Shown here piece by piece: positions 25,502-34,331 of a stretch of 64,000 nucleotides of DNA. The position numbers and the translations under genes are program-made. The notes beneath the pieces are model-generated. The model saw only the letters and a list, made by a program, of their open reading frames with translations. It did no database searches and was not told the DNA's origin. Source of the stretch: DSVZ01 sp964568145. Lineage in GTDB: Bacteria > Verrucomicrobiota > Verrucomicrobiia > Limisphaerales > J093. Numbering within the stretch: the first letter of the stretch is position 1; each line of letters starts with the position of its first letter. Location of the stretch: NCBI GenBank assembly GCA_964568145.1, contig CAZMOZ010000007.1, forward strand, positions 132,366-196,365, read 5' to 3'.

Positions 25502-26437
25502 TCACAGTGGCGGGGGCAGCTTGTCCAGCGACTTGCCTTCGCGGCGCTGGAGCACGGCGTCCATCTTCGGCACGTACATCTGCGTCTCGGCGGGCAGGCG
25601 CGTGGCCACCTGATCGAACGTGCGCGCCCGGTGCCGGGTGAGGAGGGTTTGCAGGCGGCCTTCGCCGCAGTTGTACGCCGCCAGCGCCAGCGGCCAGTTC
25701 TTGAAGCGGCCGTGCAGGTAGCGCAAGTACCGCGCCGCGGCGTCCGCGTTTTTTTCCGGGTCCAGCCGTTCGTCGGTGGGCGCCAGCGCCAGCCCGAGGT
25801 TCCTGGCGGTGGCGGGCATGAGCTGGTACAGCCCCGCCGCGCCCGCCGGGCTGTGGGCCGCCGGGTTGAACGAGGACTCGACCTCCGCCAGCCAGACCAG
25901 TTCGGAGGGGAGTTTCTGGCCGGCGAACACCGGCTTGAGCCGCGGCACGTACGCGGCCGCCCCACGCGGCCAGGGCCGGGTGGCGATCGTCCGCCGCCAG
26001 ATCTTGCGTTCCTGCTCAGGGGTGGGATGCGGACGCGGGGGCGGCGGCTGGCCCGGTTCGAGTTTGGGCTCCGGAATGATCAACCGGAGCTGCTCCGCCA
26101 CATCGAAGTAGTCCAGGCGCGTGCGCAGCCAGAGGGCGTGGCCACGGGTCGTCTCGAACTTCTCCAGCACCGGCACCAGCGCGTTGGCCGTGGCGCGCAG
26201 CGGGGCGAGGTCCAGCACGTACTCGCCGGCGAAGCGTTGCTGGAAGTCGCGCAGGAACCGCCGCGCCTGTTCTTCGTCCAGCTCGCCGAACGACTCGATC
26301 ACATCCAGGTCCACGTTTTCCTTGAGCCACTCCCGGCCGGAATCGAGCAAATCATCGAGTGTGACCACGCCTTCTCCCGCTCCGGCTGGCAGGACGGGCA
26401 GCAAACCGGCCAGGGCGAGCGCCAACAGCCGTCTCAT
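25502..26437 (-). CDS. Exported lytic transglycosylase (SLT domain)
   Basis: 311 aa from the ATG at 26437; an ATG three codons upstream is less favoured because the promoter spacing fits 26437. The signal peptide is MRRLLALALAGLLPVLPAGAGEG. Residues about 165-290 are a soluble-lytic-transglycosylase domain: LPSELVWLAEVESSFNPAAHSPAGAAGLYQLMP with the catalytic Glu in the EVESSF motif, then AYNCGEG. It cleaves the MurNAc-GlcNAc bond in peptidoglycan to give 1,6-anhydro ends. No LysM domain follows, unlike full-length MltD. Probably periplasmic. Monocistronic. Confidence 0.88.
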   Translation of the reverse strand: MRRLLALALAGLLPVLPAGAGEGVVTLDDLLDSGREWLKENVDLDVIESFGELDEEQARRFLRDFQQRFAGEYVLDLAPLRATANALVPVLEKFETTRGHALWLRTRLDYFDVAEQLRLIIPEPKLEPGQPPPPRPHPTPEQERKIWRRTIATRPWPRGAAAYVPRLKPVFAGQKLPSELVWLAEVESSFNPAAHSPAGAAGLYQLMPATARNLGLALAPTDERLDPEKNADAAARYLRYLHGRFKNWPLALAAYNCGEGRLQTLLTRHRARTFDQVATRLPAETQMYVPKMDAVLQRREGKSLDKLPPPL

Positions 26438-26444
26438 GGCGGGC

Positions 26445-26474
26445 AAGATAGCGCGAGCGAAGGCCGGAACTCAA
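26445..26474 (-). promoter_or_regulatory. Candidate leaderless promoter for the lytic transglycosylase gene
   Basis: Minus strand: TTGAGT (26469-26474), 18-nt spacer, TATCTT (26445-26450), 7 nt to the ATG at 26437. Confidence 0.5.
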
Positions 26475-26489
26475 ATCCGGTCCGCGCGG

Positions 26490-26703
26490 GGCACCTCTCA
26501 CTTTGTTGCGGCCGGTGGTGGCGGCAGCCATCCCTGGCTGCCGTTAAGGGCGGCATCCTGCCGCCCGGATTCTGCGACGGATAGTGTGCCCAACCGGGTA
26601 CCGCCCGTGCCCCACCGCCGGGCTGGAAGCCCGGCTCCGCGGCCGGCTGGAAGCCGGTGCCACCCCGACAGGCGATACGGCCTGCAGGAAATTGAGATGT
26701 GCC
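26490..26703. mobile_element. Rep-C element, copy 3 (complete, MITE-like)
   Basis: 214 bp with imperfect terminal inverted repeats: GGCACCTCTCACTTTGTTGC on the left and, read inward on the other strand, GGCACATCTCAATTTCCTGC on the right. Between them are three palindromes: GGCAGCCATCCCTGGCTGCC, GGGCGGCATCCTGCCGCC and GGGCTGGAAGCCCGG. No coding capacity. It occupies the mltD-like/purC gap (26447-26805). Confidence 0.7.
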
Positions 26704-26771
26704 CGTCCTGCGCCGGGAAACCGCTGGGCATCCTGCCCGCCGGCTCTCGTTGGGGTTGGCCCGGCGCGCTC

Positions 26772-26799
26772 TTGCGCGGCCGGCCGGCCGGGGCATACT
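26772..26799 (+). promoter_or_regulatory. Candidate leaderless promoter for purC
   Basis: TTGCGC at 26772-26777, 16-nt spacer of repeated CCGG, CATACT at 26794-26799, then 6 nt to the ATG at 26806. No Shine-Dalgarno is present. Confidence 0.55.
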
Positions 26800-26805
26800 C
26801 GGGGC

Positions 26806-27702
26806 ATGTCAAACGACCCCGTGCTCCGGCTTGACCTGCCCGGCCTCCCCAAAACCAAAAGCGGCAAGGTGCGCGAAATCTTCGATCTCGGCGACGCCTT
26901 GCTGCTCGTGGCCACGGATCGCATCTCCGCGTTCGACTGTGTCATGCCCAACGGCATTCCCCGCAAGGGCGAGGTGCTGACGCAGCTTTCGTTCTTCTGG
27001 TTCGAGCGGTTCGCCCCGCTGGTGCAGAATCACCTCCTGGCGCGGCCGGGCGACCCGTTGCCGGCCAAAATCGAGCCGTTCGCCGCGCGCCTCCGCGGCC
27101 GGAGCATGATCGTCAAGAAGGCCCAGCCGCTGGCCATCGAATGCGTGGTGCGCGGCTACCTGGCCGGCTCGGGCTGGAAGGAATACCGCAAGAGCCAGAC
27201 CGTGTGTGGCATCCCGCTGCCGCCGGGTCTGACCGAGTCCGCCGAACTGCCGGAGCCCATCTTCACGCCGGCGACCAAGGCCGAGACCGGGCACGACGAG
27301 AACATCCCCTTCGAGCGGGCGGCGGAAATCGTCGGGCCGGACGTCGCCGCGCGCGTGCGCGACCTGAGCCTGCGGCTCTACCGCGACGGCCGCGACTACG
27401 CGCGCCAGCGCGGGATCATCATCGCGGACACCAAGTTCGAGTTCGGCCTGTACCACGGCGAGATCATCCTCATTGACGAGGTGCTCACGCCGGACTCATC
27501 GCGGTTCTGGCCGGCGGACGAATACCAGCCGGGCCAGAGCCAGCCCAGCTTCGACAAGCAATTCGTGCGCGATTACCTCGAGACGCTCGACTGGGACAAG
27601 ACACCGCCCGCACCGGCCCTACCACGCGACATCGTGGCCAAGACCCAGCAGAAATACCTCGAGGCCTACGAACGGCTCACCGGCCATCCGCTGCCAGCCT
27701 GA
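26806..27702 (+). CDS. purC: Phosphoribosylaminoimidazole-succinocarboxamide synthase (SAICAR synthetase)
   Basis: 298 aa, of the longer type found in many bacteria and yeast. It joins CAIR and aspartate with ATP in purine synthesis. Visible motifs: GKVREIFDLGDALLLVATDRISAFD (ATP site), IVKKAQPLAIECVVRGYLAGSGWKEY, GIPLPPGLTESAELPEPIFTP, KAETGHDENI, IADTKFEFG and LIDEVLTPDSSRFWP. The ATG at 26806 is supported by a promoter 6 nt upstream; the open frame extends further 5-prime but only through Rep-C sequence. It stands alone here; purF is at 52734. Confidence 0.96.
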   Translation: MSNDPVLRLDLPGLPKTKSGKVREIFDLGDALLLVATDRISAFDCVMPNGIPRKGEVLTQLSFFWFERFAPLVQNHLLARPGDPLPAKIEPFAARLRGRSMIVKKAQPLAIECVVRGYLAGSGWKEYRKSQTVCGIPLPPGLTESAELPEPIFTPATKAETGHDENIPFERAAEIVGPDVAARVRDLSLRLYRDGRDYARQRGIIIADTKFEFGLYHGEIILIDEVLTPDSSRFWPADEYQPGQSQPSFDKQFVRDYLETLDWDKTPPAPALPRDIVAKTQQKYLEAYERLTGHPLPA

Positions 27703-27792
27703 GCGGGGTGGCGGCCGGGTGCTTCACGCGCCGCCGCACTGCGGCGGGTCTCCTGCCTTGCCCAACCGGGCGGGTTTCTGGATGTCCCGTTC

Positions 27793-27858
27793 GACCCGAA
27801 ACCCGAAGTTGGGCAGGCGGGGCGCGCTGCGCTACGGCCGACTTCGACTTTCGGGTTC
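27793..27858. repeat. Rep-A interspersed hairpin, copy 2
   Basis: Arms GACCCGAAACCCGAAGTT and its near-complement around the core GGGCAGGCGGGGCGCGCTGC. Same orientation as copy 1 at 3466. It lies in the convergent gap between purC and the Calx-beta gene. Confidence 0.75.
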
Positions 27859-27902
27859 AGGGCTGGGGCTCGCGGCGCTCGCCCCTCCGGGACGCTTCGC
27901 GT

Positions 27903-30599
27903 TCACGGCAATGACCGGGCGCGGTAGTAGCGGGTGGTCGCGGTCTCCGGCACGGGGTCGGTGAATTCCACGGTGCCGTCCGGATTGTCCAGCGTGGTCA
28001 GGGTCGTCCAGTTCCAGAGGTCGGCGCTGAACTCGAGCCGCACGCGTCCGCCCGGCGGCCCGATGGCGCGCAGCCGGAAGCCGGTGCCTGCCGTGTAGTC
28101 CAGCGCCTCGAGAGTGAGGGCGTCGTCATCGAGCAAAGTCAGCGTGGCCTGGGCGCGGTCGCCGGGCACCACGTTCACAAAGCCGCTGAGCTGCAGTTCC
28201 ACCGTCTCCGGCAACTCGCCCGCGTGATCGTTCAACACCGTGATCAGGAAGGTCCGGTCGGTCTGGCCGGGCGAGAAGATGAGCGTGCCCGCGGCCGCCA
28301 CGTAGTCCTGGCCGGGTGTGGCCGTGCCGCCGACGGTGGCGTAGTCCACGAAGATCGTCTGCGCGGACGGTTTGCTGAGGCCGACCGTGACGGTGAAGCT
28401 GCCGGCGCTTTCGCTCGCCGAGTACCCGGCGGCACTGAAGTTCACCGTGGGCGGATCGTTGTCGAGGAGGTCGAGCACGGCCGTGGCGGGCGTGCCCAGC
28501 ACGGCGTTGGTGGGCGAGCTGAGCCGGACCTCGATGGTCTCGGTCAGTTCATCCAGCGCATCGTCGAGGATCGGCACGGCGATGGTCCGGGTGGTCTGGC
28601 CGGGGGCGAAGTCGAGCACGCCCGTGACCGCCGCGTAATCGAGCCCCACCGTGGCCGTGCCGTTGGTGGTGGCGAAGGCCACGCTGACCGGCCTGCCGGA
28701 CGCCGCGCTGAGCGCCACGGTCAGCACCCCCTGGCCGTCGCCTTCGCGCACGCTGAACCGGTTTGTGGCAAACCGCACCGCCGGCGGGTCGTTGTCCAGA
28801 ATGGTCACGGTGAGCGGCGCGCCGGGCAGCGTGTCCACGCCGTTGGTGAGGACGATCTGGAACTGCTCGTCCAGCTCGACCGCCAGGTCGTCAAACAGGC
28901 GCACCGTGACCACGCGGTTCGTGCTGCCGGGGGCATAGATCAAGGTGCCCGCCGCGGCCTCGAAATCCTGCCCGGCCGTGGCGGTGAGCGCCTGGGTGGC
29001 GTAATCCACCCGCACCTCGCGGCCCATCGGGTAATCGAGGTTCACGGCAAACGCCAGCGTCAGGCTCTGTTCGAACACGTTCGTCTCCAGAAAAGCGAAC
29101 CGCACCGGCGGCGGCGGCGTGGTGTCGAGGAAGATCGAGTCGGTCACCACGGCGGAGGCGTTGCCGAACGGATCTTCAAACTGGGCGTGCACGGTGCGGG
29201 TGGTCACGCCCGGCTGGAGTTCCCAGACCTTGTTGGTCGCAAAGGCCTCCCACGCGGACCACGTGGCGCCGTCGTTGCTGAAGCGCATCCGGGCCACGGT
29301 GCCGCTGTTGTCGCTCGCGGCGAGGGTGAGCGTGACCACGTGGTTGGTCGTGAACCCGGCGCCGTCGTTGATGACCACCGTGCCCGCCGGCGGGTCCAAG
29401 TCGGTGAGGATGTTGGTGGTGAACGTCACGCTCGTGCCGCCCGTGCCCTGGATGGTTTGGGTGACGGCGAACCGGCCAAGCGCGCGGAATGTGTAGGACG
29501 GGCTACGGGCGACGCTGGTTCCGCCGTCCCCGAAACTCCACGTCCGGCCCAGCGCCGCCACGGAGAGGTCGGTGAAATACACGGTCAGCGGCGCGCGCCC
29601 GGCGTTGGTGGACACCGCGAAGCCGGCCAACGGGCGGGTGGGCTGGGTGTGCCAGTTCGTGGCGGCGAAGTTGTAGCCAAGCTGGCTGACGTTGAAACCG
29701 TCCGACCAGGTGGCGGTGGCGTTCGTGATGCCCATAAGGATGGCCGTGAGCGTGGGCGGGGTGCGCGTCGTGGCCAGCCACTGGCCGGTGAGCGGGTGGA
29801 ACAGCCGCGCCTGCAGCGACGAGCCGTTGCTCCAGGCCACCAGCCCGGAATCGTTCAGGAGACTGAGCGCGCCCAGGAAGGCGGTGTCCTCGCGGGCCCA
29901 TGCCTGCCGCAAGGGATCGTAAACCCGCGCCCGCACGAACCCGCCGTTGCTCCAGACCGCCACGCCGTTCGTGCTGGTGAGGTCAAACGTGGCGCCGACG
30001 AGGTTGTCGTCCTTCTGCCAGCGGCCCGGCCCGGCGTCGTAAGTGCGCAGGAGCACCGCGTTGCCGGTGGTCCAGCTCACCACGCCGTCCACGCAGCGCA
30101 GATCGAAGGTGCCGGCGGTCACCGTCTCGGTTTTCCAGGCGCGGCGCGCGCGGTCATAGACCGTGTAGCCCACCTGACCCGTCGCGCTCCAGGCCACCAG
30201 CCCCCGGTGGCTGCGCACGTCCTGGGTCTGGACCGCCGGCTGGTTGAGCTCCACCCAGTTCGTCTGCCCCGGATCGTACGTGCGGACAAAGACGGTGTTG
30301 CCGCTGGTCCAGGACACGACCCCGTGAAGGTTGTTGAAGGCGAAGACTGACGGAGCCGGCGTGGTGTTCACGAACTCCTTGCCCTGGGCGGGGTCGAACA
30401 CCCGGCACACGACCTCGAAACCGTTGTACGTCGCGGTCGCCTCGCCCAGCGGGGCGGACAGGTCCACAATGCCGGCCCGAGCCAGGCCGGCGCTTAAGCA
30501 CAGGACCGCTAGGGTCCGGACACCGGACCACTGGCGGGCGTCACCACGGGAGGTGGCGCCGGCCAGCGGCCGGCGCGGGGGCTGATTCCCGGCAATCAT
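27903..30599 (-). CDS. Secreted PKD and Calx-beta repeat protein
   Basis: 898 aa from the ATG at 30599, which is 8 nt from a good -10 box. The signal region is VRTLAVLCLSAGLARAG. Residues about 25-320 form repeated VVSWTSGNTVFVRTYD-like blades, about five copies, likely a propeller. A PKD domain follows at about 328-410 (APLTVYFTDLSVAALGRTWSFGDGGTS). Three Calx-beta domains follow at about 505-825, each with DYATxxGTATxGxDYxxxxGTL and ending DNDPP. Calx-beta and PKD modules are calcium-binding or adhesive surface repeats. The tail RLEFSADLWNWTTL...RYYRARSLP is the group's usual C-terminus. Probably a cell-surface adhesion protein. Confidence 0.78.
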   Translation of the reverse strand: MIAGNQPPRRPLAGATSRGDARQWSGVRTLAVLCLSAGLARAGIVDLSAPLGEATATYNGFEVVCRVFDPAQGKEFVNTTPAPSVFAFNNLHGVVSWTSGNTVFVRTYDPGQTNWVELNQPAVQTQDVRSHRGLVAWSATGQVGYTVYDRARRAWKTETVTAGTFDLRCVDGVVSWTTGNAVLLRTYDAGPGRWQKDDNLVGATFDLTSTNGVAVWSNGGFVRARVYDPLRQAWAREDTAFLGALSLLNDSGLVAWSNGSSLQARLFHPLTGQWLATTRTPPTLTAILMGITNATATWSDGFNVSQLGYNFAATNWHTQPTRPLAGFAVSTNAGRAPLTVYFTDLSVAALGRTWSFGDGGTSVARSPSYTFRALGRFAVTQTIQGTGGTSVTFTTNILTDLDPPAGTVVINDGAGFTTNHVVTLTLAASDNSGTVARMRFSNDGATWSAWEAFATNKVWELQPGVTTRTVHAQFEDPFGNASAVVTDSIFLDTTPPPPVRFAFLETNVFEQSLTLAFAVNLDYPMGREVRVDYATQALTATAGQDFEAAAGTLIYAPGSTNRVVTVRLFDDLAVELDEQFQIVLTNGVDTLPGAPLTVTILDNDPPAVRFATNRFSVREGDGQGVLTVALSAASGRPVSVAFATTNGTATVGLDYAAVTGVLDFAPGQTTRTIAVPILDDALDELTETIEVRLSSPTNAVLGTPATAVLDLLDNDPPTVNFSAAGYSASESAGSFTVTVGLSKPSAQTIFVDYATVGGTATPGQDYVAAAGTLIFSPGQTDRTFLITVLNDHAGELPETVELQLSGFVNVVPGDRAQATLTLLDDDALTLEALDYTAGTGFRLRAIGPPGGRVRLEFSADLWNWTTLTTLDNPDGTVEFTDPVPETATTRYYRARSLP

Positions 30600-30607
30600 G
30601 GGTTTCC

Positions 30608-30635
30608 AGCCTAGCAAGTCGTTTGCCAGGAGCAA
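30608..30635 (-). promoter_or_regulatory. Candidate leaderless promoter for the Calx-beta gene
   Basis: Minus strand: TTGCTC (30630-30635), 16-nt spacer, TAGGCT (30608-30613), 8 nt to the ATG at 30599. The -10 hexamer is identical to that of the DUF1232 gene. Confidence 0.5.
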
Positions 30636-30911
30636 CGCGGGCGAATTGGAACTTTCGCACCACACAAAACGGACGCCTCTCGGCTCCGTGCATCCCGGCG
30701 GGGCAGTGGCGCCAGCGAGCGGCAGTGAGCCGGCGACCCGCCTGCAGGCACGCTGGGGGCGGCAACGTCCGCGCCCCAGACAAATGGGTTGACGACAACC
30801 CGCCGCCGCAGGCTAATGCGGCGCCCGATTCCGGCTGCCCCGGCGGGCGGTGCCGTGCCGCCGCTGGCAGGGCCTGCCGGCGCTGGTTTCCCGGCCGGAA
30901 CGCGGCCTGGA

Positions 30912-31153
30912 TGAACCACGAATGAACACCCACGGACACGAATCCGGCAGCCCGGCGAGCTTGGATCAAGGCAAGGCGCGCGCCTCAACCATCGCCGCCT
31001 TGAGCCGCCGGCCGACCACTTTCCGCCGCCAGTTTCTGCTCGTGTTACAACAACGCCTGTCTTCGTTTTTCCGGCCATCCCTTGGGGTTTCGGCCGCGCC
31101 GCACCGCAGCGCTTCGTTTCCCTTCGTGTTCATTCGTGTTCATTCGTGGTTCA
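30912..31153. mobile_element. Rep-E element, copy 1 (TIR with CACGAAT motifs)
   Basis: 242 bp. The left end has TGAACCACGAATGAACAC and the right end TGTTCATTCGTGGTTCA, an inverted repeat of about 32 bp. No protein is encoded. It ends 38 nt before the MBOAT start codon. The remaining part of the 30600-31191 gap holds no visible gene. Confidence 0.65.
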
Positions 31154-31191
31154 ACTCCCAGGGTTGAACTGACACGTCCCGGCTTCGCGGC

Positions 31192-32673
31192 ATGCTTTTC
31201 AACTCCTGGCCGTTCCTGATCTTTCTGGTGTGCACCTTCACGGTGTACTACCTGATCCCGCTGGCTGGCGGCACGGTGAGTGTCCAGGTCGGATTTCTCG
31301 TGCTGGCCAGTTTCGTCTTTTACGGCTTTGACGGCCCGTGGCTCACGCTGTTGCTGGGCGGGTCCGTGCTGGTGAACGTTTATCTGAGCCGGCAGATCGT
31401 CCACCGCATCCGCGCCGGCCGGAGTCCGCGCGGGCACCTCGCCGCCGGCGCGACGGTGAACCTGTTGATCCTGGGCTTCTTCAAATACGCCGGGTTCCTA
31501 GCGGAAGTGTTCCTGCCTGGCGAAGGCCTGGCCGGGGTGCGGGCGGCCTTGAAGTCCATTCCGCTGCCGATCGGCATTTCGTTCTTCACCTTTCACATGA
31601 TCAGCCTGCTGGTGGACCTGGTGCGGCTTTCGGGCAGCGGCGGCGTGGCCAGCTTGGAACAGGAATACCTGGCCGGACGCACCGCCTCGGCGGGCGGCCG
31701 GGTGGCGCTGTACGTGGCGTTGTTTCCTCAGCTCATCGCCGGGCCCATTCTCAAGGCGCATGAGTTCTTCGGCCAGGTGCGGTTGAAGCGGTTCGGAGAG
31801 ATCGAATGGGCCGCCGCCGGCCGGCTGCTGGTGCTGGGGTATTTCCTGAAAATGGTCGTCGCTGACAACCTGCGCGAAGCCACGGGCCTGCTCACCACGC
31901 CGCTCATGCCCCGGCTGGGCGCGCTCGATCTCTGGGCGCTGCTGTACGGCTTTTCGTTCCAGATTTTCGCCGACTTCGCCGGCTACTCGCTCATCGCGCT
32001 GGGCCTGGGCAAGCTCTTCGGCTACCAGTTGCCCACGAACTTCAACTTCCCGTACCTCGCCGCCTCGATCACCGAGTTCTGGCGGCGCTGGCACATCTCG
32101 CTGTCCTCCTGGCTCCGGCAATACCTGTACATCCCGCTGGGCGGCAGCCGGCGCGGCGAAGCGCGCACGTACGTGAACCTGTTCTTGGTGATGTTCTTAG
32201 GCGGACTCTGGCATGGCGCGGCCTGGAGCTACGCCATCTGGGGCACCGCGCATGGCCTGTTCCTGGCCGGGGAGCGGCTGCTCGCCACGAAGGTCCTCCA
32301 CAAGCCGGAAGGCGCCGGCACCGTGCCGGCGTCGCTGTTCTGGCGGCTGCTGCGCGCGGCACTGGTCTTCCAGGTGGTGTCCGTGCTGTGGGTGTTGTTT
32401 CTGATGCCGGACTTCAGCCAGGCGGCGCTGTTCTTTCAGCATTTGGTCACCCAGCCGCTCACGGGCAGTCCGCAGACGCTCTTCGTGGTGGCGGTGTACG
32501 GCGCACCGGTGGTCTTGGGGCACGTCCTGGCCTTGGGACGTGAGGCCGGGCTCTGGCCGGCATCGTGGATGGCACGCGCGCGGCGCTTCGACTGGCTGGC
32601 TTACGCGGTGCTGCTGTTCTTCATCGTGACGAACCCCGGCGCGACCGGCGCGTTCATCTACTTCCAGTTCTGA
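31192..32673 (+). CDS. MBOAT-family O-acyltransferase (AlgI-like)
   Basis: 493 aa polytopic membrane protein. MLFNSWPFLIFLVCTFTVYYL is the AlgI-type start. The central EFWRRWHISLSSWLRQYLYIPLGGSRRG block and the catalytic-His segment LGGLWHGAAWSYAIWGTAHG are intact. AlgI-like MBOATs move acetyl groups across the inner membrane for O-acetylation of exopolysaccharides. The next gene encodes a small SGNH-like exported protein, the usual AlgI-AlgX/DltD style pairing, so the two probably acylate an exported glycan together. Which polymer is unknown; no glycan synthesis genes are adjacent. Confidence 0.93.
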   Translation: MLFNSWPFLIFLVCTFTVYYLIPLAGGTVSVQVGFLVLASFVFYGFDGPWLTLLLGGSVLVNVYLSRQIVHRIRAGRSPRGHLAAGATVNLLILGFFKYAGFLAEVFLPGEGLAGVRAALKSIPLPIGISFFTFHMISLLVDLVRLSGSGGVASLEQEYLAGRTASAGGRVALYVALFPQLIAGPILKAHEFFGQVRLKRFGEIEWAAAGRLLVLGYFLKMVVADNLREATGLLTTPLMPRLGALDLWALLYGFSFQIFADFAGYSLIALGLGKLFGYQLPTNFNFPYLAASITEFWRRWHISLSSWLRQYLYIPLGGSRRGEARTYVNLFLVMFLGGLWHGAAWSYAIWGTAHGLFLAGERLLATKVLHKPEGAGTVPASLFWRLLRAALVFQVVSVLWVLFLMPDFSQAALFFQHLVTQPLTGSPQTLFVVAVYGAPVVLGHVLALGREAGLWPASWMARARRFDWLAYAVLLFFIVTNPGATGAFIYFQF

Positions 32674-32767
32674 GCCGGAGCCTGCCAATGAAAACCGCCA
32701 GGACGCCAGAAACCACGAGTTCGCGCGAGCAAGTCCGGCGCAGCGTGCGACGGGCGGGCGCGGCGTT

Positions 32768-32800
32768 CATTCGTATAGATTCGTGCGCATTCGTGGTTCA
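32768..32800. repeat. Rep-E right end, copy 2 (left end decayed)
   Basis: CATTCGTATAGATTCGTG, then CGCATTCGTGGTTCA. It matches the right arm of the element at 30912-31153. A weak left arm (AAACCACGAG) lies near 32710. The SGNH-like gene starts 19 nt after it. Confidence 0.55.
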
Positions 32801-32818
32801 TACCCCCGGCCAGACACC

Positions 32819-33679
32819 ATGAAGTTCTGCCTCCAGATGCTCGCGGCCACGGCGGTCCTGCTGGGCTTGTACCTCGCCGGGCTGCGCCTGACCGGTCTGC
32901 GCGCCGAGTATGCCGAGGCCAACGTGGTCGCCAACGAAATCAAGTGGCAACGCTTCGAGCGGCAGCGCGACGCCGACGTGGTGCTGGTGGGCTCGTCCAT
33001 CGGCGGACGCCTGCCCGCGCCCCGCGTGGCCGGGCCGGGCCGCACGGGTGTCAACCTCTGCCTGGACGGCAGCAGCCCCCGGCTGGGGATCGAATTGCTG
33101 CGCGAGGAACAGGTCTTTCCGCCGGTGCTGCTGGTGGAGGCCAACACGCTCACGCTTCCGCCCTCGCAAAACGATCAGACGCTGCGGGACAGCTTCCGCA
33201 GCTTCCAGAACACACTCGCCCGGCACGTGCCGCTCCTGCGCGCCGAGTGCCGGCCGGTGACGCTCGTCTTTTCCCTGCTCAAGGTCCGCGCCGACCAGCG
33301 TCGGGCGGGCGAACGCCCCGCGCCGCCACTCGACGAGGCCGTGGCCGCGCGGCTCGTCTCGGCCAGCCAGCTGGCGTCGGCCGGCGGGGCGGAAACCGCG
33401 GAGTCGCGGGACTGGCGGGAACGGCTGCGGCCATTTATGGAGCGGGGTTGCCGGGTGATGGTGGTGATGCTGCCGGACGGCGGCCAGGATCGCGCGAAGG
33501 ATTACGCGGTCGCCCGGCAACTCACGGCGGCGGGCATCCCGTTCCTCGACCTCAAAGGCGCGTTTCCCGAGACCGAATTTCGCTACACCGACGGCATCCA
33601 TCTGGTGCGCCCCGCCGCGGAGGCGATTGCCGACCTGCTGGCGCGGGTGCTGCCGCGCCTGGAGCGGGCCGGGCCATGA
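32819..33679 (+). CDS. SGNH-hydrolase-like exported protein paired with MBOAT
   Basis: 286 aa from the ATG at 32819. An N-terminal hydrophobic anchor is present (MLAATAVLLGLYLAGLRLTG). VVLVGSSIGGRL at about residues 54-65 carries the GxS serine motif, and TDGIHLVRPAA near the C-terminus carries the D-x-x-H pair, as in AlgX, DltD and other SGNH-like partners of MBOAT proteins. It probably receives or transfers the acyl group on the periplasmic side. It follows the MBOAT gene by 145 nt, interrupted by a Rep-E remnant, so a shared transcript is likely but not tight. Confidence 0.7.
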   Translation: MKFCLQMLAATAVLLGLYLAGLRLTGLRAEYAEANVVANEIKWQRFERQRDADVVLVGSSIGGRLPAPRVAGPGRTGVNLCLDGSSPRLGIELLREEQVFPPVLLVEANTLTLPPSQNDQTLRDSFRSFQNTLARHVPLLRAECRPVTLVFSLLKVRADQRRAGERPAPPLDEAVAARLVSASQLASAGGAETAESRDWRERLRPFMERGCRVMVVMLPDGGQDRAKDYAVARQLTAAGIPFLDLKGAFPETEFRYTDGIHLVRPAAEAIADLLARVLPRLERAGP

Positions 33680-33816
33680 TTCCCACCCGGCAGGGCTTGG
33701 CGGGGAAGCGGCTGCGGTGGATCGGAGTATGTGTATTCTTGGCCGCTGGCTTCGCGCAAAGTCCGCTACACCAAAGCCGCCAAGGATGTCCGTGCCCCGC
33801 GTTTCCGGCCTCAGGC

Positions 33817-34257
33817 TCAGTTGTCCGCGTAACCGCTGCTCCACGAGCGCGCGGCGTCGTGGTTGCGCAGGTCCACTTGGTGATCCACGGCGGCCTTCAT
33901 GGCCAGCAGCACCGAGACCCAGCCGGCGGCCACCTCGCACTTCTCGGGCTCACCCACCCCGGTGGCCAGCAGCGCCAAGATCGTCCCGCCGGCTCCGTCC
34001 CCGGCGAGCGTGAACTCGATGCGGGCGCCGAAGTACTCGACGACAAACAGATCCGGCTCGCGGCGTTGAAGCACACGCCCAACCACCGGGGGATGCCCGC
34101 TGGAGCAAAAGGTGATCTCGCCGTCGGACTCGCGCGCGAACTCGGCCCAGAACGTCGCGCGGCCCTCGTCGGTGGCGAGCGCGGCGTACACCCGCGCCTG
34201 CGGCGAGCGGAAACGCACCCGCCAGCGAATCGTGCCTGGCTCGGGCTGGAACGGCAT
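33817..34257 (-). CDS. SRPBCC/AHSA1-like small protein
   Basis: 146 aa from the ATG at 34257. IRWRVRFRSPQARVYAALATDEGRATFWAE is the N-terminal strand and helix of the START/AHSA1 fold. The C-terminal LATGVGEPEKCEVAAGWVSVLLAMKAAVDH matches the long C-terminal helix preceded by the usual W-x-S/N-x-L pattern. Such proteins bind hydrophobic ligands or Hsp90-like partners; no specific role can be read. It is the last of several minus-strand genes in this region. Gap to the next upstream gene is 74 nt. Confidence 0.65.
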   Translation of the reverse strand: MPFQPEPGTIRWRVRFRSPQARVYAALATDEGRATFWAEFARESDGEITFCSSGHPPVVGRVLQRREPDLFVVEYFGARIEFTLAGDGAGGTILALLATGVGEPEKCEVAAGWVSVLLAMKAAVDHQVDLRNHDAARSWSSGYADN

Positions 34258-34331
34258 GGCGGCGGCTTTCCTCGCACGTTGACGTCGCAACGCACGAGTT
34301 TTGTTTCAGGCCCGGACAACTCCCGACTTCG

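Noticed and set aside
31120..31153. tRNA gene suggested by CGTGGTTCAA
   Set aside because: The TTCAA string belongs to the Rep-E terminal repeat; no cloverleaf arms or acceptor pairing are present.
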